Shown here one piece after another: positions 55,435 through 64,000 of a stretch of 64,000 bases of DNA. Each line of letters starts with the position of its first letter. Within the stretch, counting starts at the first letter, position 1. Origin of the DNA: an uncultured Paracoccaceae bacterium (GTDB taxonomy: Bacteria; Pseudomonadota; Alphaproteobacteria; Rhodobacterales; Rhodobacteraceae). Location: assembly GCA_947488175.1 (NCBI GenBank), contig CANKYO010000009.1, forward strand, positions 62,001-126,000, read 5' to 3'. The notes beneath the pieces were generated by a model. The model was not told the origin of the DNA and did not search any database. It saw nothing but the letters and a program-made list of their open reading frames with translations. The position numbers and the translations under genes were made by a program.

Positions 55435-56595
55435 ATGGGAAATGATCAGATGCAGAATGAAAGACGCAGCGTCATAGGAAAGATCTGGGGCGGTGTCCGC
55501 CTGATTGGCCGGGTTGCTCTGACGCTCCTCGTTATTGCAGGCGCAGTGTTTGCGGTGCAATTCGGATCCTCTGAACTGGCGCAACGCGCCGATGCCGCCC
55601 CTGCACCGGATGCAGCACCGCTGATCCCTGTCTCAACCTCCCCCTTGATCGTGGAAAACGGCTATGATGTGACGCGCGCCTTTGTCGGACAGGTCGAGCC
55701 GCAAAAAACTGTTTCACTCTCCTTCGAACTGCCGGGACGGCTAAGCGAGATCACCGCCGACGAAGGTGATTGGATCGAAAAGGGCCAGATCCTCGCCAGC
55801 CAGGATTTGTCCTTGCTGATCTCAGAGCGGACACGCCTGACAGCGTCGCGCAACGCAGCTGAGGCGCAGTTGCGCTTTGCCGAACAGACCGTGGCGCGAA
55901 ACGCTGAATTGAACCAGCGCGGCTTTGCCAGCCAGGCCGGTCTTGATGAGGCGCTGTCGCGGCAGGACGAACTGCGCGCCCGGATCGCCGAAATTGACGC
56001 CTCTCTTGAAAACGTCGCGATCCGCATTGCAAAATCGCAGATCACCGCGCCGTTTGATGGGCGCGTGACCGAGCGTCTGGTTGATGGCGGCGAGACACTC
56101 GGCGCCGGGCAGCGCGTTTTTGGCCTTGTCGCGTTGCGCAAGCCACAAGTACGCATCGGTGTTCCGCTTGATCTGACCAACGCCAGACTCGGCAATGCAA
56201 CGATTGAGGTTGATGGCACCGCCCACCCTGCCACCCTCGTCACCCTCCGCCCGGATATTGATCCGGTGACGCGCACCAGAACAGCGGTTTTTGAAATCGA
56301 CACCGACACGCAACTTGCGTTCGGCCAGACCGCCCGCCTGATCGTGACCGAAACGATTGATGCCGCGGGCTTGTGGCTGCCAACCACCAGCCTGAAGGAA
56401 GGGGTGCGCGGCCAATGGACCATCCTGACCGTGGACCCCGATGATATCGTTCGCGCCGCATCGGTAGAGATCCTGCACGCCGAAAGCGACCGCGTCTTTG
56501 TTCGGGGCGCATTCCCGGACGGCACACAACTCATCGACGCAGGCCCGCAGCGGGTCACCGTCGGTCAGCAAGTCACTACCAAAGACACGCTTTGA
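55435..56595 (+). CDS. RND efflux periplasmic adaptor, pair 2
   Basis: 386 residues. An N-terminal anchor (about 22-44) is followed by lipoyl and coiled-coil segments (RTRLTASRNAAEAQLRFAEQ; LDEALSRQDELRARIAEIDA) and beta-barrel domains (VTRTRTAVFEIDTDTQLAFG). It forms an operon with the permease gene 13 bp downstream. The outer-membrane channel is not encoded here. Confidence 0.92.
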   Translation: MGNDQMQNERRSVIGKIWGGVRLIGRVALTLLVIAGAVFAVQFGSSELAQRADAAPAPDAAPLIPVSTSPLIVENGYDVTRAFVGQVEPQKTVSLSFELPGRLSEITADEGDWIEKGQILASQDLSLLISERTRLTASRNAAEAQLRFAEQTVARNAELNQRGFASQAGLDEALSRQDELRARIAEIDASLENVAIRIAKSQITAPFDGRVTERLVDGGETLGAGQRVFGLVALRKPQVRIGVPLDLTNARLGNATIEVDGTAHPATLVTLRPDIDPVTRTRTAVFEIDTDTQLAFGQTARLIVTETIDAAGLWLPTTSLKEGVRGQWTILTVDPDDIVRAASVEILHAESDRVFVRGAFPDGTQLIDAGPQRVTVGQQVTTKDTL

Positions 56596-56608
56596 AGGGG
56601 CCGGGATC

Positions 56609-59600
56609 ATGGAAACGCTCACCTTCCGCCAACCACGCCTTGTTGCCCTGATCATTCTGGTTCTGGTCTCGGCGGGGATGTCATCGCTTCTATCGCTTGG
56701 GCGGCAAGAGGACCCAACAATCACCAACCTTTTCGCCACCGTCACCACCCAGTTTCCCGGCGCTGACCCGGAACGGGTGGAGGCGCTGGTCACAGCGGAA
56801 ATCGAAGAGGAGTTGAGGACGATTGCCGAGGTCGACACCGTGTCTTCCGTGTCGCGTTCGGGCGTGTCGGTCGTATCGGTCGAGCTTCAGGAAACACTGG
56901 ATGAAGCCACAATTGAACAGGTCTGGTCAGAAGCCCGCGATGCCGTCGAAGACGCGCGGCGGAACTTCCCCGCCGGGGTTCTGGCGCCTGATTTCAACGC
57001 GGAAGGTATCTCGGCCTATTCTGCGGTCATCTCTGTGACCGCGTCAGAACCCGACTTGCCCCTGACGGTATTGTCGCGGCATGCGGATGCGCTAGGGGAC
57101 AGGCTGCGGTCCATCCCGTCGACCCGCGCTGTTGATTTCTTCGGTGTTCCGGAAGAAGAGGTCCTGATCAGTGTTGATCCAACCAAAGCGGCCGCCCTTG
57201 GCCTCACCGCTGCCGAAATTTCCAGTCGCATTGCAGAGGCGGATGGCAAGGTGCAATCAGGTCGCCTGCAAGGTGATGTGGATCTGACAATCAACGTCAC
57301 CGGCGAAATCGAAACGCTCGACCGGCTGCGCCAAGTGGTGCTGCGCGAAAACAGCGTCGGCAGCACCGTCACACTTGGCGATATCGCCCGGATTGACCGC
57401 GGCCCGCGCAGCCCGGCGTCCGAAATTGCCATTGCGAACGGCAAACCGGCCATTCTTGTCGGTGTGCTGGCGCAGGACGGCGTACAGATCGACCGCTGGA
57501 TGACTTTCGTGCGCGACGAACTCGCCGCCGGGGCCGATCAAATCCCGCTCGGGATCGAGGAAACGCTTCTCTTTGATCAAAGCGTCTACACGCTTGACCG
57601 CCTGGCAAGTGTCGGGACGAACATGGCGATCGGCGTCGGTCTCGTGGTGATGGTTCTGCTGATCACGCTGGGCATTCGGGCAGCAGCGATCGTTGCTCTG
57701 GTCCTGCCTGTCGTGTCCCTTGCCACGCTGGCCACCATGAATTTCATCGGGCTGCCAATCCACCAGATGTCGGTCACAGGCCTGATCGTGGCGCTCGGCC
57801 TGCTTGTCGACGCAGCGATCGTGATGACAGACGAAGTCCGGCGCCGCCTGCAAGCTGGCATGGAACGGGCGCAGGCCGTACGCGACGCGGTCAGACGTCT
57901 ATCCGCACCATTGCTTGCCTCTACCGTGACAACCGCGCTCGCCTTCACCCCGATGATCCTGCTGCCTGGTCCTGCCGGTGATTTTGTCGGATCAATCGCC
58001 ATTGCGGTGGTTCTGATGCTGGTTTGGTCCTTTCTCATCGCGCTGACAGTCACGCCGGCCCTTGCTGGATGGATTCTGCCCACTGCGGAAAAAGGTAATT
58101 TCTTCAGCCGTGGCATCTCATTTCCCGCGCTTGGCCGGTTGTTCGAAAGTTCAATCCGACTGGCGGTCAAAAACCCGCTGCGGGCCATCGCTGTTTCGCT
58201 GATCCTGCCGGTCATGGGCTTTGCAGCCTTCCCCACACTGACCGCCCAATTCTTCCCGGGCGTTGAGCGCAACCAGTTCTACATCGAAATCGACATGGCC
58301 TCCGGCTCCGCCATTGCGAACACGCAAGAGACGGCACAGCAAATGGATGCACTGATCCGCGCCGATGAGGGTGTCGAAAGCATCTACTGGACCATCGGGC
58401 AATCCGGGCCGGCCTTCTACTATAACATCGTGGGCAACCGGTCGCAGGAACCCGGCTTTGGTCAGGCGATGGTCACCACAAAGACTGATGCCGATGCGGC
58501 CCGTCTGGTCAGCCAGCTACAAGTCGAGTTCGACGCGCAATTCCCTGATGCACAAGTCATCGTGCGCGGGCTGGTTCAGGGCCCGCCTGTCGATGCCCCC
58601 GTTGAAATCACCATCAAAGGACAGGACATTGCGACCCTGCGGCGGCTTGGTGACGAGGTTCGCGGGATCATGGCGGACCTTGATCTTGTGACTCAGGCCC
58701 GTGCGGGTGTGAATGGCGGCGCGCCTCAGGTGCGGTTCCAGATTGATGAGGTCAAGGCGCGTCTGCTAGGCCTTGATGTGGCGGATATCGCAGGCCAGAT
58801 GAACACCGCCCTGGTCGGGCTGACGGGCGGGTCACTTGTCGAAGGGACCGAACAATCGCCGGTCCGCGTGCGCATGGGCGACGGGCTGCGGGGCGATCTG
58901 CAGGCGATCTCTGACATGCCGATCCTGTTGCCAAATGCAGCGGCTGTATCTGCAACCGGTGCTTTTCCGGCGGTCCCCCTGTCCGAACTGGCAACGCCCG
59001 TAGTAGAGCCATCCGAAAGTGTCATCACCCGCAGCGACGGAATTCGCGAAAACACGATTCAGGCCTTTATCGTGCGGGGTGTGTTGCCCGAAGAAGCACT
59101 GCAGGATGTTCTCACCGCTCTGGATGAGCGCGGGTTCGAGCTACCGTCTGGTTACACGCTTGAACTTGGCGGCGATAGCGACGCGCGGTCCAATACCGTG
59201 GGCAATCTGCTGGCCTCTGTGGGCCTGATCGTGACCCTGACCATTGCCACCATCGCGCTGACCTTCAATTCCTTCCGTCTGACGGTGGTCGCGCTGATCG
59301 TCTGCGTTCTGTCTGCGGGCCTGTCGATGCTGTCGCTTGCCATCATGCAATACCCGTTTGGCATCCAGGCGATCATCGGGGTCATCGGCTCTATCGGGGT
59401 GTCGATCAACGCGGCCATCATCATCCTGACGGCGTTGCAGCAGGATGAAGACGCCAGCGCAGGCGACCGTGACGCGATGGCCCGCGTTGTGACGGGATCC
59501 AGCCGGCATATCGTTTCGACCACGATCACAACCTTTGGGGGGTTCCTGCCCTTGATCCTCGGGGGCGGTGCCTTTTGGCCGCCCTTCGCAGTAGCGATCG

Positions 59601-59752
59601 CAGGTGGGGTGCTGTTGTCGACAGTGGTGTCATTCTACTTCACACCACCGGTTTTCGCCCTCATCCACCGGCGGCAAAAGGTAAAGGAAGAGGTTCAAAG
59701 CACCGATTGGGAACTCGGCACAGCCGCATCATTGAGGATCGCTGCCGAGTAA
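56609..59752 (+). CDS. RND efflux permease, pair 2
   Basis: 1047 residues from the ATG at 56609. AcrB-like topology with two large periplasmic loops. TM4 reads GLLVDAAIVMTDE and the C-terminal half carries GVSINAAIIILTALQQD at the matching position. It is only distantly similar to permease 1, so the two pumps are not a recent duplication. Regulated, by inference, by the divergent TetR. Confidence 0.93.
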   Translation: METLTFRQPRLVALIILVLVSAGMSSLLSLGRQEDPTITNLFATVTTQFPGADPERVEALVTAEIEEELRTIAEVDTVSSVSRSGVSVVSVELQETLDEATIEQVWSEARDAVEDARRNFPAGVLAPDFNAEGISAYSAVISVTASEPDLPLTVLSRHADALGDRLRSIPSTRAVDFFGVPEEEVLISVDPTKAAALGLTAAEISSRIAEADGKVQSGRLQGDVDLTINVTGEIETLDRLRQVVLRENSVGSTVTLGDIARIDRGPRSPASEIAIANGKPAILVGVLAQDGVQIDRWMTFVRDELAAGADQIPLGIEETLLFDQSVYTLDRLASVGTNMAIGVGLVVMVLLITLGIRAAAIVALVLPVVSLATLATMNFIGLPIHQMSVTGLIVALGLLVDAAIVMTDEVRRRLQAGMERAQAVRDAVRRLSAPLLASTVTTALAFTPMILLPGPAGDFVGSIAIAVVLMLVWSFLIALTVTPALAGWILPTAEKGNFFSRGISFPALGRLFESSIRLAVKNPLRAIAVSLILPVMGFAAFPTLTAQFFPGVERNQFYIEIDMASGSAIANTQETAQQMDALIRADEGVESIYWTIGQSGPAFYYNIVGNRSQEPGFGQAMVTTKTDADAARLVSQLQVEFDAQFPDAQVIVRGLVQGPPVDAPVEITIKGQDIATLRRLGDEVRGIMADLDLVTQARAGVNGGAPQVRFQIDEVKARLLGLDVADIAGQMNTALVGLTGGSLVEGTEQSPVRVRMGDGLRGDLQAISDMPILLPNAAAVSATGAFPAVPLSELATPVVEPSESVITRSDGIRENTIQAFIVRGVLPEEALQDVLTALDERGFELPSGYTLELGGDSDARSNTVGNLLASVGLIVTLTIATIALTFNSFRLTVVALIVCVLSAGLSMLSLAIMQYPFGIQAIIGVIGSIGVSINAAIIILTALQQDEDASAGDRDAMARVVTGSSRHIVSTTITTFGGFLPLILGGGAFWPPFAVAIAGGVLLSTVVSFYFTPPVFALIHRRQKVKEEVQSTDWELGTAASLRIAAE

Positions 59753-60001
59753 TGGAATGGTGCCTGAACCAGCGAACACGGCCGCGCTGAGACCCAATTG
59801 GAAAAGATCAGGCTCGGCGTGGCCGGCGTAGCTAATCGCCGATACCCGCACTCCGGCCTCTCTGACATGGCACCGGCGGGATATGCGGACCACTCATCAT
59901 CGCCAAAAGCAAAATAGCGTCTGAGACGCTTCACAATGAGGATTGTCGGAAATGACGGTGATGAGAAGGAGCTCTAGCTGTTTGTATATTTGCGAAATCA
60001 T

Positions 60002-60037
60002 GCCAATGGCCAACCTGCCTGTGCGTTTGGCCATGGC
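60002..60037 (-). terminator. Hairpin downstream of KDG kinase gene
   Basis: GCCAATGGCCAA (60002-60013) pairs with TTGGCCATGGC (60027-60037) with one bulged A and a 13-base loop, 12 bp after the kdgK stop on the minus strand. The sequence after it is ATGATTT, a weak T-tract. The rest of the 59753-60049 gap shows no gene. Confidence 0.5.
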
Positions 60038-60049
60038 CACAGCATGCGG

Positions 60050-60943
60050 CTAGAGCGATACCAACGCACCGCGCCCCTTGATCACATGCCGGGCGACATT
60101 TGATGCTTGCACGATCGCATCCTCGATCGGCGCCCCTTCGACGAAGGCCGTCAGGAAACCAGCGTTAAAGCTGTCACCGGCTGCGGTTGTATCCACCACA
60201 TCGGACACGATGGCGGGCTGCACGATGCCTTTGTCATCGCCGCTTTGGTAGTGGATCGCTCCGGGACCGTTTTTGACCACTACGATCCCAGCACCCAAGG
60301 CTGCATAACGATCGCGCGTCGCCTCGGGGCTTTTGTCGCCGAAATGCACGGCCTCATCATCATGCGAAGGCAACATGATATCGGCCAGTGACGCGGCCTT
60401 GGTCACCCATGCGCGCATATGATCATCGCTTTCCCAAAGGGACGGGCGCAGATTGCTGTCAAACACCACAAGCCCCTTTGCCGATTGGGCGCGCTGCACC
60501 GCGTCAAGCAGCTTGGCCCGGCCCCGCCCATCCTGAATGGCGAGTGTGATACCCGAAAAATAGATGATATCACCTTCCGCCAAAGCGGCATCTAGCACAT
60601 CGACATCCGCCGCCAGCATCCGCGCTGCCGACTGACCGCGCCAATAGGAAAACTGGCGTTCGCCGTCGACAAGCGAAATCAGATAGAGACCCATCGCCCG
60701 GTCGCCCAGGCGCTGCACATGCGCGCGCCCGATCCGGGCGTCATCCAGAAACTGCAGCATCTGGTCAGAAATGCGATCCGTCCCGACGGCGGTGACATAA
60801 TCAACGTCCCAACGCGGCTTTAACGCCCGCGCATACCACGCAGTGTTCAGCGTATCGCCTGCAAATGACATCTGAAACTGGCCGGGCGCCGCCAGTGGAG
60901 CCATTTCAACCATAGCTTCACCGATGGAAATGAATCGTGTCAT
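60050..60943 (-). CDS. kdgK: PfkB-family sugar kinase, probable 2-keto-3-deoxygluconate kinase
   Basis: 297 residues. PfkB signatures: N-terminal FAGDTLNTAWYARAL with the substrate-binding Asp and Asn, and C-terminal DTTAAGDSFNAGFL carrying the catalytic Asp and anion hole. It phosphorylates KDG for the Entner-Doudoroff pathway if the specific call is right. It stands alone, without eda or dehydratase genes nearby, so specificity is less certain than the family. Confidence 0.82.
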   Translation of the reverse strand: MTRFISIGEAMVEMAPLAAPGQFQMSFAGDTLNTAWYARALKPRWDVDYVTAVGTDRISDQMLQFLDDARIGRAHVQRLGDRAMGLYLISLVDGERQFSYWRGQSAARMLAADVDVLDAALAEGDIIYFSGITLAIQDGRGRAKLLDAVQRAQSAKGLVVFDSNLRPSLWESDDHMRAWVTKAASLADIMLPSHDDEAVHFGDKSPEATRDRYAALGAGIVVVKNGPGAIHYQSGDDKGIVQPAIVSDVVDTTAAGDSFNAGFLTAFVEGAPIEDAIVQASNVARHVIKGRGALVSL

Positions 60944-61159
60944 TCGATGCCCTTTTTACAAATATTCTCATGACTTAGCACAGCCTGCACATAAGTCTCA
61001 ATTCATCTCGCCGCATTCATGCTGCATTGCAGCAAAAAGATTTTCTGAGTGGCATGACTACCCGACTTGCATGCGCCGCGGCCTTTGTCGGCATTTGACA
61101 TTGGCCAAGCTGACCACAGCCGCTAGGTTTTGAGCCAGCAAAGCCGGAAAGGATTCCCA

Positions 61160-61588
61160 ATGTCGCTGAAATATCTCCACACGATGGTCCGCGTCAAAGA
61201 TCTCGATAAGTCGATGGCCTTCTACGCCCTGCTGGGCCTCAAGGAAACCCGGCGTTTCGAAAACGAAGGCGGGCGCTTTACCCTTGTTTTCATGGCACCT
61301 CCGGGGCAAGAGGACTGCCCCGTCGAACTGACCTACAACTGGGACGGTGATGATGGTTTACCATCGGACAGCCGCCATTTCGGCCATCTCGCCTACCGGG
61401 TCGACAATATCTACGACACTTGCCAGCATCTGATGGACAATGGTGTCACCATCAACCGCCCGCCGCGCGATGGGCATATGGCTTTTGTCCGGTCCCCCGA
61501 CAACATCTCGATCGAACTGCTGCAGGCCGGCGACAATCTACCCCCGGCAGAGCCTTGGGCCAGCATGGAAAACACCGGCCATTGGTAA
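61160..61588 (+). CDS. gloA: Glyoxalase I (lactoylglutathione lyase)
   Basis: 142 residues from the ATG at 61160 (GGAAAGGA site). VOC-fold metalloenzyme that isomerises the methylglyoxal-glutathione hemithioacetal. Family blocks LKYLHTMVRVKDLDKSMAFY, VELTYNWD and GHLAYRVDN are present, and the metal ligands include His7 and the Glu of SIELLQAG. The next gene starts within its last codons. Confidence 0.9.
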   Translation: MSLKYLHTMVRVKDLDKSMAFYALLGLKETRRFENEGGRFTLVFMAPPGQEDCPVELTYNWDGDDGLPSDSRHFGHLAYRVDNIYDTCQHLMDNGVTINRPPRDGHMAFVRSPDNISIELLQAGDNLPPAEPWASMENTGHW

Positions 61589-62286
61589 AGGCGCTTCTGT
61601 TTGCCGGGGTCTGCCTCACCGCAACCCCGGCGGCCGCCTGCCGGTTGGCGCTTGTTCTCGCCATGGATGTGTCATCATCGGTCGATGCCGATGAAGACAG
61701 GTTGCAGCGGGGCGGTTTGGCCGCCGCACTGATAGCACCCGACGTGCAGGAAGCGTTTTTCGCCAGCCCCGATCCTGTCGCGCTGTTGGTTTTCGAGTGG
61801 AGCGGGCGATACAATCAGGAAGATCTGACTGACTGGGTCTTGATCGACAGCCCCGCCGACCTGCTGGGTGTTTCGGAAACCATCGCCTTCAGTAAACGCA
61901 GCCATAATGATTTCCCGACAGCCATGGGCCATGCGCTGGCCCATGCCGCCACCCGGCTGGCTGACGCGCCTGATTGCCTGTTTCAAACCGTCGATGTCGC
62001 AGGTGATGGTGAAAACAACGATGGTTTCGGCCCGGCAGAGGCCTATGCCAATCATCCGTTCGACAATGTCACGGTAAATGGGCTTGTGATCAACGCAGCC
62101 GAATTTGAGGCCGAAACCGAGTTGATCCCGTTTTACCGCGATCAGGTCATCCGCGGGCCGGGATCATTCATCGAAATTGCCAATGGTTTTGCCGACTACG
62201 AACGCGCCATGCAGCGCAAGCTGGTGCGCGAACTGTCCGCACAGATTATGGGACAATCGCCGTCGTTGCCGGAGCCCCGCGGATGA
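61582..62286 (+). CDS. DUF1194 secreted VWA-like protein (copy 1)
   Basis: 234 residues from a TTG at 61582 that overlaps the gloA stop. No in-frame ATG lies close upstream, and the signal peptide (KALLFAGVCLTATPAAA) begins right there. The domain has a VWA-like start, AMDVSSSVDADED, and GDGENNDG. The DUF1194 family is common in Rhodobacteraceae and its function is unknown. It overlaps the second copy by 4 bp. Confidence 0.8.
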   Translation: MVKALLFAGVCLTATPAAACRLALVLAMDVSSSVDADEDRLQRGGLAAALIAPDVQEAFFASPDPVALLVFEWSGRYNQEDLTDWVLIDSPADLLGVSETIAFSKRSHNDFPTAMGHALAHAATRLADAPDCLFQTVDVAGDGENNDGFGPAEAYANHPFDNVTVNGLVINAAEFEAETELIPFYRDQVIRGPGSFIEIANGFADYERAMQRKLVRELSAQIMGQSPSLPEPRG

Positions 62287-62996
62287 TACGGGCCGCATGT
62301 TTCCTGATGCTTCTGCCAGTCACGGCCGATGCGGCCTGCCGACAGGCGCTGGCCCTTGGTCTTGATGTGTCAGGCTCCGTCGATGCTGCCGAGTACCGTC
62401 TGCAACTGGAAGGTCTGGCCACGGCACTCAACAGCGACAGGGTACAACAGGTGCTCTTCGCGCAACCCGAAGCCCCGATCCGCATCAGCGTCTATGAATG
62501 GAGCGGGCCGGAGAACCAGACAATCATCCTGCCTTGGACCACAATTGTGACCACCGATGATCTGGACCGCGCAACAGATACGTTGCTGTCCCACCAACGC
62601 GGCACAGCTGCACCCACGACCGCGATCGGGTCTGCAATGCTGGCCGGTTTCGCGTTGCTGCGGGACCAGACAGATTGCTGGAAACGCACCCTTGATCTGT
62701 CTGGCGATGGCCCCGCCAACACCGGTCCGCGACCGCAAGATATTGGACCTGCGGAGCAACCGCCGGGCGTCATCGTCAACGGACTGGTGATCGGTTCGGG
62801 CAACCAATCCGGCGATGATCAGCGGATTGCAGATATCAAAGAATTGTCGGCCTACTACCGCAGTTACGTGATCCGGGGGGCCGATGCCTTTGTCGAAAGT
62901 GCCCTCGGGTTTGAAGACTATTCAGCAGCGATGGAGCGCAAATTGTTAAGGGAACTGCAAAGCCTCGCCCTCGGGCAAGCTGATGTCACACGCTGA
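62283..62996 (+). CDS. DUF1194 secreted VWA-like protein (copy 2)
   Basis: 237 residues, a diverged tandem paralogue of the preceding protein with the same layout: signal peptide (MIRAACFLMLLPVTADA), GLDVSGSVDAAEY, YEWSGPENQ, DLSGDGPANTG, and a C-terminus ending in the matching MERKLLREL (MQRKLVREL in copy 1). The MIDAS-like DVSGS is complete here and DVSSS in copy 1. Periplasmic; function unknown. Confidence 0.82.
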   Translation: MIRAACFLMLLPVTADAACRQALALGLDVSGSVDAAEYRLQLEGLATALNSDRVQQVLFAQPEAPIRISVYEWSGPENQTIILPWTTIVTTDDLDRATDTLLSHQRGTAAPTTAIGSAMLAGFALLRDQTDCWKRTLDLSGDGPANTGPRPQDIGPAEQPPGVIVNGLVIGSGNQSGDDQRIADIKELSAYYRSYVIRGADAFVESALGFEDYSAAMERKLLRELQSLALGQADVTR

Positions 62997-63090
62997 TCTT
63001 GGCACGAAATCCTGAGCACAGCCCGCCCTTGCAAAACCGACCCCTTAACCCTCTACAAACGCAATCACCGTCACAAGCCAAGGATACACG

Positions 63091-63330
63091 GTGCCACGAA
63101 TTGACGGGCACACCACTGGGCAAGCGACCAGCAATTTGAACTCTTCAGACTATCCAAGGAATATCGACGCCTCAGCGTTTTACGGGAATCTGAAATACCG
63201 ATCTCCGGGCGACACCCTCCGGTTCAAATCCCCCAAGTATTTCCCCGCAATCGGTGGTGTCTGGACAAAGGCGAAACGCATCAACCAATGCCTGACAAAT
63301 GCAGTTGCGGGCCAATGCATCCGGCATTGA
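63091..63330 (+). CDS. Possible small hypothetical protein
   Basis: 79 codons from a GTG with AAGGA about 7 bp upstream. The product is basic and soluble-looking (SPGDTLRFKSPKYFPAIGG) with two Cys near the end; no family recognised. Its last codons form the 5' arm of a hairpin. It may be chance. Confidence 0.3.
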   Translation: MPRIDGHTTGQATSNLNSSDYPRNIDASAFYGNLKYRSPGDTLRFKSPKYFPAIGGVWTKAKRINQCLTNAVAGQCIRH

Positions 63331-63335
63331 CCCGC
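63307..63335 (+). terminator. Strong hairpin at 63.3 kb
   Basis: GCGGG and CAATGC (63307-63318, one intervening C) pair with GCATTG and CCCGC (63324-63335) around a 5-base loop, 11 bp plus one mismatch. It could end the transcript of the small frame or be part of a structured RNA. No T-run. Confidence 0.4.
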
Positions 63336-63480
63336 GCTTAACCCAACCCTCGTTACCAACCCCATCACTCAGATGCGGTGGGACCGCAGTCACATTCCTA
63401 GATGTCCGAAAGCACCCCGATGGGTTTCGCTCGATCGTGTGCGCACCACGCCCGCCGCAACTATCCGGCCAAAACCACCA

Positions 63481-63960
63481 TCAGTAGATATAGCGGATCT
63501 GTTCGGTCCAGTACCGTTCCACCCGGCGCAATGACGCGGTGATGCTATCGATACCTTCCTGGTCCAGCACACCACGATCGACCAACCCATTGGCATGTGT
63601 GGCAAACAGCTTGCCCACCACCTGCCGCACGCCGCGCCCCTTTTCTGTCAGGCGGACCCGGACCGATCTGCGGTCAATCTCGCTGCGTTCATGGTGCATG
63701 TAGCCCATTTCAACCAGTTTCTTGAGGTTGTAAGACACGTTGGACCCCTGATAATAACCGCGGGTCTTCAATTCACCGGCAGTCACCTCATTGTCGCCGA
63801 CATTGAACAGCAACAGGGCCTGCACCGCGTTGATTTCCAGCACGCCGACACGCTCAAATTCATCCTTGATCACATCCAGCAACAGGCGATGCAGCCGTTC
63901 CACCAATGTCAGGGACTCTAGATAGGACGCCATAAAGGTCGCGCTGCGCGCCTGGGCCAT
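63481..63960 (-). CDS. MarR-family winged-helix regulator (LdtR/PetP-like)
   Basis: 159 residues. The winged helix is clear: VLEINAVQALLLFNVGDNEV, recognition helix GSNVSYNLKKLVEMGYM, and wing HERSEIDRRSVRVRLTEKG. It resembles alphaproteobacterial LdtR and PetP regulators, but the subgroup is uncertain. The frame is open a little upstream of the ATG at 63960 to the window edge with no better start seen. Confidence 0.85.
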   Translation of the reverse strand: MAQARSATFMASYLESLTLVERLHRLLLDVIKDEFERVGVLEINAVQALLLFNVGDNEVTAGELKTRGYYQGSNVSYNLKKLVEMGYMHHERSEIDRRSVRVRLTEKGRGVRQVVGKLFATHANGLVDRGVLDQEGIDSITASLRRVERYWTEQIRYIY

Positions 63961-64000
63961 GCCATCCGTTTCGGGGCCATCAAGGTCCGTATGAATACTC

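Larger units (their letters stand above)
62997..63480. other. Sparse region between DUF1194 pair and MarR gene
   Basis: 484 bp without a confident gene. It contains a weak 79-codon frame (63091-63330) and a strong hairpin (63307-63335). The remaining 145 bp before the MarR stop show nothing I can name. Confidence 0.5.

Noticed and set aside
63200-63250. T-loop-like GGTTCAAATCC suggesting a tRNA
   Set aside because: No matching acceptor, D or anticodon stems could be drawn around it.

Overview
The window looks like chromosomal DNA from a marine-type alphaproteobacterium of the family Rhodobacteraceae (Roseobacter lineage). The indicators are a heterotetrameric sarcosine oxidase, a complete PhyR-NepR-EcfG general stress module, CtrA-type boxes next to Tad-pilus genes, a form I (true aerobic) CO dehydrogenase operon, TRAP transporters and moderately high G+C with tight, often 4-bp-overlapping operons. 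I see no prophage, insertion sequence, CRISPR array, rRNA or replication origin. One tRNA (Glu, TTC) is present. This assignment is inference from gene content.

Layout. 1-2.7 kb: minus-strand soxB-soxD-soxA (soxA runs off the left edge). 2.8-9.6 kb: two divergent TadE/TadG minor-pilin loci flanking a glutamate dehydrogenase, with a perfect CtrA box upstream of one and a degenerate one upstream of the other. 9.6-15.5 kb: housekeeping genes (TetR regulator, hom, glpX, recJ, tRNA-Glu). 15.8-21.1 kb: aldo/keto reductase, MFS transporter, outer-membrane protein, metG. 21.1-22.7 kb: phyR, a 54-codon nepR and ecfG, with an EcfG-type promoter. 22.7-24.1 kb: YdeI-like protein and lytic transglycosylase. 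24.2-32.8 kb: coxC-MSLDEFG for aerobic CO oxidation. 33-37.2 kb: RND efflux pair 1. 37.2-50 kb: a nine-gene minus-strand block (TAXI-TRAP importer, UspA, nitrilase, large PLP decarboxylase, ATP-grasp ligase, C45 Ntn-hydrolase, class III aminotransferase, beta-keto acid cleavage enzyme). 50.4-52.6 kb: GABA-type aminotransferase and a divergent PuuR-like XRE-cupin regulator. 52.6-59.8 kb: YejA-like binding protein, TetR and RND efflux pair 2. 60-64 kb: KDG kinase, glyoxalase, two tandem DUF1194 proteins and a MarR regulator.

How it fits together. The CO dehydrogenase region has its own membrane LytTR regulator (CoxC) and a 20-bp-period direct repeat in the coxC-coxM gap that would suit such a factor. 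The stress module is probably autoregulated. The most unusual content is the 37-50 kb block. It pairs amine-forming, amide-forming, amide-hydrolysing, transaminating and beta-keto-acid-cleaving enzymes with a dedicated importer, and sits beside GABA/polyamine-type genes. I propose it as a candidate uncharacterised pathway that conjugates and degrades an amine or amino acid. That proposal is an inference from enzyme families, not a demonstrated function.
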